Shown here in pieces: positions 1-5,155 of a stretch of 5,155 bases of DNA; position 1 is the first letter of the stretch, and every line of letters starts with the position of its first letter. The notes below the pieces were generated by a model, which had not been told where the DNA came from, did not search any database, and worked only from the letters and a program-made list of their open reading frames with translations. The position numbers and the translations under genes were made by a program. Source of the DNA: Mariprofundaceae bacterium (GTDB taxonomy: Bacteria; Pseudomonadota; Zetaproteobacteria; Mariprofundales; Mariprofundaceae); the NCBI GenBank assembly GCA_030950965.1, contig JAUZQP010000051.1, forward strand, positions 1 to 5,155, in the 5' to 3' direction.

Positions 1-16
1 TAATTGAAAAAAGCGT

Positions 17-21
17 GGAGG
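17..21 (+). promoter_or_regulatory. Shine-Dalgarno site that decides the wza start
   Basis: GGAGG lies six bases before the TTG at 28. The alternative in-frame TTG at 4 has too little sequence in the window to judge its own site, and it would add eight charged or polar residues before the signal peptide. An out-of-frame ATG at 23 stops after two codons. Confidence 0.6.
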
Positions 22-27
22 GATGGG

Positions 28-1206
28 TTGAAAAACTTTAATAGTATATCACAACGGTTGGGGTTATTGCTTCTTATACTGGCTTCCAGTGCCTGTGCAT
101 TGGCACCAGGTATGCGGATGGAAGAATCTTCTTTTTCCTACCTGGACAAACCCGACGCGGCGGAAGCACGGAAGGATATTGAAATCACGCCAATTACTGC
201 CGCTTTAGTTGCCAGTCAACAGGGGCAAATACGACAAGATGATATCATGGCCTATGGTGCAAAGAACAAACGATTAGAGAAAGATGTCCATGATTATCGC
301 TATTTGATTCAAGCGCGTGATGTCGTAAAAATCACCGTGTGGGATCATCCTGAATTAACCAACCCTTCGGGTATCACTGCTGGCTCAAGTACCGCTGATG
401 GCAGTCTTGTGCGCCAAGATGGAACAATTTTCTACCCTTATGTTGGTGTTATTAAGGTCGCAGGCATGACGGTGGAAAGTGTGCGTCGTATTTTAGCTAA
501 AAAGCTAGCTAGCTATGTGAAGAACCCTCAGGTTGACGTGCGCATAACGGCCTTCCGCAGCCAAAAGGTGTATATTACTGGCGAAGTGAAAAATCCAGGC
601 AATCTCTTTTTGGATGATACCCCTTTAACGCTGCTTGATGCGGTGAATAAAATGGGGGGGATTACAACAACGGCTGATTTAAGTCATGTGACGGTGCATT
701 CTAACGATGGTTCACTGGCAACCGTGAGCCTGTTTCGCCTGTTGAACCGTGGTGATATTTCTCAAAATATGCTTTTAAAAGATGGTGATACGGTACATAT
801 TCCCAATAATACGAACAACAAAATATTCGTGATGGGAGAAGTGGGTAAGCAGGCTGCTTTGCCTTTGCCTGATGAAGGGATGTCTCTGGCTGAAGCTATC
901 TCAGAAGTGGGTGGTTTTGATAGGACATCATCTGATCCGAGCAAGGTGTATGTTATTCGTGGTGTTGATACCAAAGGCAACAGTCGCCAAGCGCCCCGAG
1001 ACCGCTTGGTTGTGAAGAAAGATACCAAGGTCTTTCACTTGGATTCCGAATCACCTGATGCACTGTTGTTGGCTGATCAATTTCACCTTCAACCCCGTGA
1101 TATTGTCTATGTTTCTGTGAAGGGTATAGCGCGCTGGGGACGTGTGTTCAATCAAGTTAGTGGTGCTATTAATGCCATTGGTGTAACCAGAGCGATTACG
1201 CGCTAA
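28..1206 (+). CDS. wza: Wza-like outer-membrane polysaccharide export lipoprotein
   Basis: Predicted outer-membrane channel that exports capsule or exopolysaccharide, working in this family with an inner-membrane Wzc-type kinase. I recognise it by close resemblance to E. coli Wza, with shared stretches such as VWDHPELT, DGTxFYPYxG, NPQVDVxIxAFRSQK and the motif FVMGEV. From the TTG at 28 the protein has 392 residues: a hydrophobic signal peptide ending at Cys23, which is followed by ALAPG much as Wza has Cys-TVLPG; a polysaccharide-export domain at about 90-174; two SLBB-type domains at about 179-257 and 265-362; and a C-terminal segment with RWxRxxNQ, where Wza has its membrane helix. The reading frame is open back to a TTG at 4 just after an in-frame stop, but the TTG at 28 has a good GGAGG six bases upstream and gives a more normal signal peptide. 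The lipobox SSAC is weak at -3. No wzb or wzc follows; a terminator comes next. Confidence 0.93.
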   Translation: MKNFNSISQRLGLLLLILASSACALAPGMRMEESSFSYLDKPDAAEARKDIEITPITAALVASQQGQIRQDDIMAYGAKNKRLEKDVHDYRYLIQARDVVKITVWDHPELTNPSGITAGSSTADGSLVRQDGTIFYPYVGVIKVAGMTVESVRRILAKKLASYVKNPQVDVRITAFRSQKVYITGEVKNPGNLFLDDTPLTLLDAVNKMGGITTTADLSHVTVHSNDGSLATVSLFRLLNRGDISQNMLLKDGDTVHIPNNTNNKIFVMGEVGKQAALPLPDEGMSLAEAISEVGGFDRTSSDPSKVYVIRGVDTKGNSRQAPRDRLVVKKDTKVFHLDSESPDALLLADQFHLQPRDIVYVSVKGIARWGRVFNQVSGAINAIGVTRAITR

Positions 1207-1214
1207 TAGAATAC

Positions 1215-1259
1215 GGCGGCATGGTGGTTAGCTATATAGCTAACCATGCCGCCTTTTTT
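1215..1259 (+). terminator. Rho-independent terminator after wza
   Basis: Nine bases after the wza stop, GGCGGCAT (1215-1222) pairs with ATGCCGCC (1246-1253). Inside it, after a 3-base bulge (GGT, 1223-1225), lies a perfect 20-base palindrome (1226-1245). Six T residues follow at 1254-1259. This is a long stem with a U-tract and should end most wza transcripts. It also covers the most upstream in-frame ATG of the cysC frame (1221), which argues against that start. Confidence 0.9.
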
Positions 1260-1295
1260 CATTCCCTTAAAAATAAATACGATAGGCACGGCATC

Positions 1296-1910
1296 ATGAC
1301 AGCAGCAGATAAGAATATTTACTGGCAAGGCAGTCATGTTGACCGCAGCAAGCGCGAAGATTCACATGGCCATCGTAGTGCAGTGTTGTGGTTTACTGGT
1401 TTTTCCGGTGCTGGGAAATCAACGCTAGCGAATGCTGTTGAAATGCGTTTGCACGAACGTGCTGCCCACACCTTTATTCTTGATGGGGATAACATCCGTC
1501 ATGGCTTATGTTCCGACCTTGATTTCTCTGATGCGGGGCGCAAGGAAAATATCCGTCGTATTGGAGAAGTGGCCAAACTCTTTGTGGATAGTGGCACGCT
1601 AGTGCTGACTGCTTTTATTTCACCATTCCGTGAAGATCGCGACAGTGTGCGCCGTTTGCTCCCCGATGGTGATTTTATTGAAGTCTATTGCGCTTGCGCT
1701 TTGGATGTTTGTGAGTTGCGCGATGTCAAAGGCTTATACAAACGTGCACGAGCAGGGGAAATTAAAGATTTCACAGGCATTCATTCACCCTATGAAGTCC
1801 CAGAGAACCCCGAGATCACTGTTGATACAGGTGCTGTACCGTTATCCGAATGTGTTGATCAAGTGCTAACATACCTCATTAATCAGGATGTTATATCTGA
1901 CAAAGGCTAG
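1296..1910 (+). CDS. cysC: Adenylylsulfate kinase (APS kinase)
   Basis: Phosphorylates adenosine 5'-phosphosulfate with ATP to give PAPS, the activated sulfate used for cysteine synthesis and by sulfotransferases; cytoplasmic. From the ATG at 1296 it has 204 residues, against about 201 for E. coli CysC. It shows the P-loop GFSGAGKST at 35-43, LDGDNIRHGLCSDL at 62-75, RKENIRR at 82-88, FISPFR at 107-112 with Ser109 where E. coli CysC has its phosphorylated Ser109, and KGLYKRARAGEIKDFTGI. An ATG at 1221 is in frame, but it lies inside the terminator stem and adds 25 residues with no family match; the 1296 start has a weak AGG nine bases upstream and fits the family length. No cysD or cysN is adjacent. 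The gene lies on the same strand as wza but behind its terminator, and converges on prfA with 23 bases between. Confidence 0.95.
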   Translation: MTAADKNIYWQGSHVDRSKREDSHGHRSAVLWFTGFSGAGKSTLANAVEMRLHERAAHTFILDGDNIRHGLCSDLDFSDAGRKENIRRIGEVAKLFVDSGTLVLTAFISPFREDRDSVRRLLPDGDFIEVYCACALDVCELRDVKGLYKRARAGEIKDFTGIHSPYEVPENPEITVDTGAVPLSECVDQVLTYLINQDVISDKG

Positions 1911-1934
1911 AAGCCTCCATCCAGCCTTCCTTTT
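1903..1934. terminator. Possible weak hairpin between converging cysC and prfA
   Basis: AAGGCT (1903-1908) can pair with AGCCTT (1923-1928), followed on the plus strand by CCTTTT. A shorter alternative is AGGCT-AGA-AGCCT (1904-1916), which forms on both strands. The stems are only 5-6 bp and neither strand has a good T-run, so termination here is a guess from the tight convergent layout. Confidence 0.3.
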
Positions 1935-1946
1935 CAGCCTCCTTTT
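1922..1946. repeat. Imperfect tandem duplication at the 3' end of prfA
   Basis: CAGCCTTCCTTTT (1922-1934) is followed at once by CAGCCTCCTTTT (1935-1946), differing by one T. On the minus strand the copies read AAAAGGAGGCTG and AAAAGGAAGGCTG, so each carries a Shine-Dalgarno-like core. The first copy read on that strand encodes the last codons and stop of prfA; the second lies just beyond the stop. Confidence 0.65.
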
Positions 1947-3010
1947 CGTGAAGCTAGCATTTCTGCCTGATAATGATTGGTTAACTGACCGATCAACTCA
2001 TCCATATCACCACTCAAAACTTGCTCTAATTTGTATAAGGTTAAATTGATTCGATGGTCTGTCACACGACCTTGTGGGAAGTTATAGGTGCGAATGCGCT
2101 CGGAACGATCACCAGATCCGACCATATCCTTGCGTGCATCGGCGCGTTCCTGATCGACAGCTCGTTGTTCTTGGTCAAATAAGCGTGCTTGTAACACCTT
2201 CATTGCCTGCGCCTTATTTTTATGTTGGCTCGATTGATCTTGGCACATCGCGACCATGCCTGTGGGAATGTGGGTGATGCGAACGGCGGATTCTGTTTTA
2301 TTGACATGTTGACCACCTGCGCCAGAGGCACGGAAAACATCAATGCGTAACTCATCAGGGCGAATGTGAATATCTACTTCCAAAGCTTCGGGTAATACTG
2401 CAACCGTGCAGGCGGAAGTATGAATGCGACCGCCAGACTCAGTTTCAGGCACGCGTTGTACGCGATGCACCCCTGATTCAAATTTAAAACAGGAAAATAC
2501 GTTTTTTCCCGATATTTGGGCAATAATCTCTTTGTAGCCGCCAATTCCCGTGTTATTAGCAGATAATATATCGACCTGAAAGCCTTGTTTTTCGGCAAAG
2601 CGACTGTACATGCGAAATAAATCAGCAGCAAATAGGGCTGCCTCATCCCCCCCAGTTCCCGCTCGAATTTCAAAAATAGCATTGCGGTTATCATGGGGGT
2701 CTTTGGGTAAGAGCAATACTTCCAAGGCAGCTTGACTGGTAGCGACTTGGGCACGGAGATCTTGTAGCTCATCCTCTGCCATTTCTCGTATGTCTGCATC
2801 GCAATCGGGATCTTTTATTAAAGATTGATTTTCTGTTTGCTGACGCAGTAAAGAGAAGTGAAATATTACCTGTTGCGCCACAGGTTCAATTTCCGAAAAC
2901 TCCTTGGATATTTCAGTGTAACGGCGATTATTCGCGGTAATATCAGGGTCTGCCAACAAGGTCATCAGTTCCTCATGACGGTGGAGAATCCCCTCAAGAC
3001 GACTGTTCAT
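1934..3010 (-). CDS. prfA: Peptide chain release factor 1 (RF1)
   Basis: Class I release factor that recognises UAA and UAG in the ribosomal A site and triggers peptidyl-tRNA hydrolysis. It has 358 residues (E. coli RF1 has 360). An N-terminal helical domain is followed by the conserved LLLPKDPxDxRNAxFEIRAGTGGDEAALFA region at about 99-128. The stop-codon reading tripeptide is P-E-T at 188-190 (the PxT motif of RF1, where RF2 has SPF), followed by RIHTSACTVAVLPE. The catalytic GGQ is at 232-234 within SGAGGQHVNKTESAVRITH, and GSGDRSERIRTYNFPQGRVTDHR follows near 292. The ATG start overlaps the end of hemA by 17 bases and has AAGGA seven bases upstream. The Gln of GGQ is normally methylated by PrmC, whose gene often follows prfA; it is absent here because cysC converges instead. 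Confidence 0.97.
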   Translation of the reverse strand: MNSRLEGILHRHEELMTLLADPDITANNRRYTEISKEFSEIEPVAQQVIFHFSLLRQQTENQSLIKDPDCDADIREMAEDELQDLRAQVATSQAALEVLLLPKDPHDNRNAIFEIRAGTGGDEAALFAADLFRMYSRFAEKQGFQVDILSANNTGIGGYKEIIAQISGKNVFSCFKFESGVHRVQRVPETESGGRIHTSACTVAVLPEALEVDIHIRPDELRIDVFRASGAGGQHVNKTESAVRITHIPTGMVAMCQDQSSQHKNKAQAMKVLQARLFDQEQRAVDQERADARKDMVGSGDRSERIRTYNFPQGRVTDHRINLTLYKLEQVLSGDMDELIGQLTNHYQAEMLASRKGG

Positions 3011-4313
3011 GTTGTTGTCCTTGTGTGCTATGTATGGCAGGGGCAGATTTAATTTCTACATCAAACAGTTTGCGTGCAGCACCCATCAGTAGGTCGCCTT
3101 CAATGTCATCAGGCAATGTTTTGAGGGCGCGTAGGGTAGGGTGCATAAAACGTTTACTCAAAGCTTTACTAAAACGTTCAACAGCTTCCATTTGAGCGCT
3201 ATCAAAGCCTTTCATGTAACGCTTTGCTTTCTCTAGCTCATCGGCACGCAAAGCATCAATTTGTTGTTGTATACTACGAATCAAAGGAACCGATTCCAGC
3301 GACTTTAACCAAACGAGAAATTCTTTTTCCTCTTCTGCTAATAACAGGTAAGCAGCAGCGGCCTCTTTTTCACGATTTTCTTTATTACCTTGGACGACCT
3401 GCTGTAAATCATCAATGTCATACACATACACACCATCAATTTCGGCAATACGTGGATCAATATCTCGTGGAACAGCAATATCCACCAAGAACATGGGCTT
3501 GCCAGCACGTTTTTCTACAGCACGGGCGATCATATCGGGCAGTAACACATAGGTGTTCGCCCCCGTACTCGAAATGACAATGTCGGCAGCATCAAGGTAA
3601 TCGGGTAATTGTTCCAAGGTTAACGCATGGCCATGGTAGCTCATAGCCAAGGTGCTGGCGCGTTCTAGTGTGCGGTTGGCGACCAAAATATCGGTGCAAC
3701 CTTGACCGCGTAAATGCGTAGCCGCCAGTTCAGCCATTTCACCCGCACCAATCAACATCACGGTTTTACCTGAGAGATCACCAAAAATACGTTTGGCTAA
3801 ATCGACCGCACAGGAGGATATGTTGACGGTGTTTTTGCCAATGCCCGTTTCACTACGCGCCCGCTTAGCTGCAGAAAATGTATGCTGATATAAACGGTGT
3901 AAAATATGTCCTGCTGTATTGGCAGCTAATGCGCGATCATAAGAGGTTTTAACCTGCCCAAGAATTTGCGGTTCACCCAGCACTAAAGAGTCTAAGCCTG
4001 AAGCCACTGCAAATAAATGATGTACGGATTCATCGGTTAAATAGGAGTACAGGTGTGGCACGACCTGCTCCAATGACATGCCTGCTGTGTCGGCAAACCA
4101 TTGATGAACTCTGGCAATGGCAGCATCGGGGTTATGAGTCACCACCGTCATTTCGACGCGGTTGCACGTCGAGAGTAATGCTGCCTCACGAATAGCAGGG
4201 TGAGAAACTTTTCGCTGTAGCAATGCACCGATTTCACTTTCATGAACAGCTAGGCGCTCACGCAACTCTACAGGTGCTGTTTTATGATTTAGACCAATAT
4301 GACAAATACGCAT
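2994..4313 (-). CDS. hemA: Glutamyl-tRNA reductase
   Basis: Reduces glutamyl-tRNA(Glu) with NADPH to glutamate-1-semialdehyde, the first committed step of C5 heme and tetrapyrrole synthesis. From the ATG at 4313 it has 439 residues (E. coli 418). It shows GLNHKTAPVELRER at the N-terminus, the catalytic Cys50 in LLSTCNRVE (E. coli also Cys50), His99 in the stretch before ASGLDSLVLGEPQILGQVK, the NADPH-binding GAGEMAE near 189-195, ANRT, VDIAVPRDIDP and a helical C-terminal dimerisation domain. A GTG at 4319 is in frame two codons earlier; I prefer the ATG because it places the catalytic residues exactly at the E. coli numbers, although neither start has a clear Shine-Dalgarno site. The C-terminus is longer than in E. 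coli, with a polar tail (THSTQGQQ-like). It precedes prfA, overlapping it by 17 bases. The upstream region is insertion-element debris rather than the divergent lolB-ispE known in many Gammaproteobacteria. Confidence 0.96.
   Translation of the reverse strand: MRICHIGLNHKTAPVELRERLAVHESEIGALLQRKVSHPAIREAALLSTCNRVEMTVVTHNPDAAIARVHQWFADTAGMSLEQVVPHLYSYLTDESVHHLFAVASGLDSLVLGEPQILGQVKTSYDRALAANTAGHILHRLYQHTFSAAKRARSETGIGKNTVNISSCAVDLAKRIFGDLSGKTVMLIGAGEMAELAATHLRGQGCTDILVANRTLERASTLAMSYHGHALTLEQLPDYLDAADIVISSTGANTYVLLPDMIARAVEKRAGKPMFLVDIAVPRDIDPRIAEIDGVYVYDIDDLQQVVQGNKENREKEAAAAYLLLAEEEKEFLVWLKSLESVPLIRSIQQQIDALRADELEKAKRYMKGFDSAQMEAVERFSKALSKRFMHPTLRALKTLPDDIEGDLLMGAARKLFDVEIKSAPAIHSTQGQQHEQSS
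3018..3022 (-). promoter_or_regulatory. prfA ribosome binding site inside hemA
   Basis: On the minus strand AAGGA lies seven bases before the prfA ATG, within the last codons of hemA. Together with the 17-base overlap this supports prfA being read from the hemA transcript, with translation coupled to hemA termination. Confidence 0.7.
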
Positions 4314-4396
4314 GGGCACAAGCTAAGATTGCTCTCAAAAATGGCAAGTTAAGCTGAACTATTATTGATCTGAAGTGATTATTCAGTCCCCTCCAC

Positions 4397-4565
4397 TTAA
4401 CCTGAATTATTCACCAATACTGTCGCGCCCTTGCTTGCCCCTTTATCCGCAACGAACACCTTGCTAGTTGAGCGTATCCATGGGTACGCTACTCCCAGCA
4501 AGGCATCCGTTGCAAACAAAGGTTCTACGCAATCATCACGACGATTCATGAATAATTCAGGTTAA
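4397..4565. mobile_element. MITE-like palindromic element A with TTAA flanks
   Basis: The 17-base TTAACCTGAATTATTCA (4397-4413) is repeated perfectly inverted at 4549-4565. I read this as 13-bp terminal inverted repeats beginning CCTGAATT (element 4401-4561, 161 bp) with a TTAA target duplication on each side. The interior carries a second, imperfect inverted repeat (4440-4465 with 4497-4522, 19 of 26 positions pairing) and a central 20-base palindrome with one mismatched pair (4471-4490), so the whole element can fold into one long hairpin. I see no open frame that looks like a transposase. The left end lies 87 bp upstream of the hemA start. A 4-bp duplication and ends starting CC would suit an IS1380-type transposase, but this is only a guess. 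A structured RNA or a large terminator-like element is an alternative. Confidence 0.7.
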
Positions 4566-4739
4566 ATAGGTACAGGAAGCCGTGGAACAGGCCGATCAGC
4601 TCTTCAGTTTGAGATTACTTCAGACAAGATACTTCCATAGCGACTGCTGCCGTAGACGGTATGTCTCTATCACACTTGCAAGAATGGCGAAAACCTTCGC
4701 TTCCTCTCTGGTTCGCGTGCCAAAAGTTATTCTGCGCAT
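4562..4739 (-). pseudogene. Decayed C-terminal fragment of an IS66-like transposase
   Basis: On the minus strand a 39-codon frame (4739-4620) reads RRITFGTRTREEAKVF, then AILASVIETYRLRQQS and LWKYL. From memory of the family this resembles the C-terminal end of IS66-family transposases (RRIxxGTRTxxGxxxFAxLASVIETCRxRxxSPWxYL). The reading frame is then lost by what looks like a one-base insertion near 4627. It resumes in another frame as SEVISN, a TGA stop, then RADRPVPRLPVPI and a TAA stop at 4562-4564, which matches the usual proline-rich tail of that group. The rest of the transposase upstream (above about 4745) cannot be recognised. The final TAA lies inside the TTAA that borders element A, so that element was inserted at or just after this stop codon. 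Family assignment is by motif resemblance and needs a search. Confidence 0.65.
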
Positions 4740-4813
4740 TGTCCAGCGACAATTAACTTGACCGCCTGCCGACAATTATAATGTCCGGTCGGAATGGGGC
4801 TGATTTGAGGTGT
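4738..4813. repeat. Short direct and inverted repeats between the transposase fragment and element B
   Basis: CGACAATTA occurs twice in direct orientation (4747-4755 and 4770-4778, 23 bases apart). ATTGTC-CAGC-GACAAT (4738-4753) forms a 6-bp stem with a four-base loop, and CCGAC (4769-4773) can pair with GTCGG (4788-4792). I see no coding sequence that resembles a known family here. The repeats could be the worn end of an insertion sequence or a duplication that destroyed the upstream part of the transposase fragment. Confidence 0.4.
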
Positions 4814-4977
4814 TAAGTAGGTGGGCATAAGTATTTTAACATTTTATCGCAGGATATTTCGCGATATTCAAGGCACAAAAAACGACGTATAGCACTGCTA
4901 TATAAGTTTTTTTGTAACGCAGAAGCTCGCGGAATAGACAAGAAGAAAATGTTAAAATACTTATGGTCAGCTACTTA
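4814..4977. mobile_element. MITE-like palindromic element B with TA flanks
   Basis: CATAAGTATTTTAACATTTT (4826-4845) is repeated perfectly inverted at 4946-4965. The inverted repeat continues outwards to TAAGTAG (4814-4820) and CTACTTA (4971-4977), giving 32-base terminal repeats with three mismatches. Inside, ATTTCGCGA (4856-4864) pairs with TCGCGGAAT (4927-4935) with one mismatch. A central hairpin has AAAAAAC (4877-4883) against GTTTTTT (4906-4912) and TATAGC (4888-4893) against GCTATA (4897-4902). The element is 164 bp, has no plausible transposase frame and folds into a single long hairpin. TA at both outer ends would suit an IS630/Tc1-mariner type mover that duplicates TA, but TA is also part of the palindrome, so the exact boundary is uncertain. 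Its repeats differ from those of element A. Confidence 0.65.
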
Positions 4978-5030
4978 TACTCTCTCCTTTTTCTGTGATT
5001 ATTGTGTGAAGTCTGGGTCAGCTTTGACAT
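4978..5030. other. Short gap after element B with no recognised feature
   Basis: This stretch holds no gene I can support. GGTCAGCT at 5016-5023 repeats, in direct orientation, the same eight bases in the right arm of element B (4965-4972). A minus-strand AAAAAGGAGAG (about 4983-4993) resembles a ribosome binding site but has no start codon at a suitable distance. Confidence 0.35.
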
Positions 5031-5155
5031 TTACACATGTTGTATTTCTACCATTGCGTTATCCAGTCGGTTTTGCAGTAATTCATTCTTTTTAACCCTT
5101 TTTCTCAATCTTGCACCAGCTTGACTCAGTTGTGAAATACCGCAATGAAACTCTT
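5031..5155 (-). CDS. Possible 3' end of an unrecognised gene running off the window
   Basis: On the minus strand a frame is open from the window edge for 40 codons to a TAA at 5031-5033. Its end is rich in charged residues and looks helical (ARLRKRVKKNELLQNRLDNA). I do not recognise it. An open stretch of this length is expected by chance often enough that it may be nothing; it could also be another transposase remnant, given the surroundings. Confidence 0.2.
   Translation of the reverse strand, partial: EFHCGISQLSQAGARLRKRVKKNELLQNRLDNAMVEIQHV

Noticed and set aside
762..1028. Minus-strand open frame inside wza
   Set aside because: It lies entirely within a well-conserved gene on the other strand and has no recognisable product.
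1221..1295. N-terminal extension of cysC from the ATG at 1221
   Set aside because: The ATG lies inside the terminator stem, the extra 25 residues match nothing in the family, and the 1296 start gives the normal CysC length and Ser109 numbering.
2374..2799. Alternative minus-strand frame inside prfA (141 codons)
   Set aside because: It is a shadow of the strongly conserved RF1 frame; its sequence has no domain character.
3224..3577. Plus-strand frame opposite hemA
   Set aside because: It is antisense to conserved HemA coding sequence, and its His-rich composition is typical of a shadow frame.
4320..4396. Promoter for hemA
   Set aside because: A TTGCCA box exists on the minus strand (4342-4347), but no acceptable -10 box follows at 16-18 bases, so I cannot place a promoter. 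The small CTGAA/TTCAG stem (4370-4386) has no known role.
4727..4828. 33-codon minus-strand frame starting MPTYLTPQ
   Set aside because: Its start lies within the arm of element B, it has no clear ribosome binding site, and its 3' end overlaps the better-supported transposase fragment in another frame.
4397..4977. CRISPR array
   Set aside because: The repeats are inverted pairs at element ends, not regularly spaced direct repeats with unique spacers.
4978..4995. Ribosome binding site of a gene split by element B
   Set aside because: AAAAAGGAGAG is present on the minus strand, but removing element B does not bring a start codon to a suitable distance.

Overview
The window reads as chromosomal DNA from a proteobacterium. 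The envelope protein and adenylylsulfate kinase are close in sequence to the Escherichia coli Wza and CysC types. The tandem hemA-prfA pair is the arrangement known from Gammaproteobacteria. Base composition looks moderate. The genus cannot be named from this sequence; Gammaproteobacteria or a neighbouring class is an inference from protein resemblance only.

Positions 1-1910 hold two plus-strand genes that look like part of a polysaccharide locus. The first is a Wza-like outer-membrane lipoprotein for polysaccharide export, read from a TTG start. A strong Rho-independent terminator follows it directly. Then comes cysC (adenylylsulfate kinase, which makes PAPS). Positions 1934-4319 hold the minus-strand pair hemA (glutamyl-tRNA reductase, first step of C5 tetrapyrrole synthesis) and prfA (peptide chain release factor 1). 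The two overlap by 17 bases and are probably translationally coupled. prfA and cysC converge with only 23 bases between them, so prmC/hemK, the methylase gene that often follows prfA, is not there.

Positions 4320-5155 hold no intact gene and look like an insertion-sequence graveyard upstream of hemA. I see a decayed C-terminal fragment of a transposase resembling the IS66 family (frameshift plus internal stop). I also see two non-coding, strongly palindromic elements of about 160 bp with terminal inverted repeats. One is flanked by TTAA on both sides and sits on the stop codon of the transposase fragment; the other is flanked by TA. Both have the structure of MITEs (non-autonomous miniature transposons). 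A short open stretch at the right edge may be the 3' end of a gene running out of the window.

The four genes are ordinary members of known families. The least explained parts are the two palindromic elements and the rearranged borders on both sides of hemA-prfA. I found no CRISPR array, tRNA, rRNA or clear novel multi-gene system.
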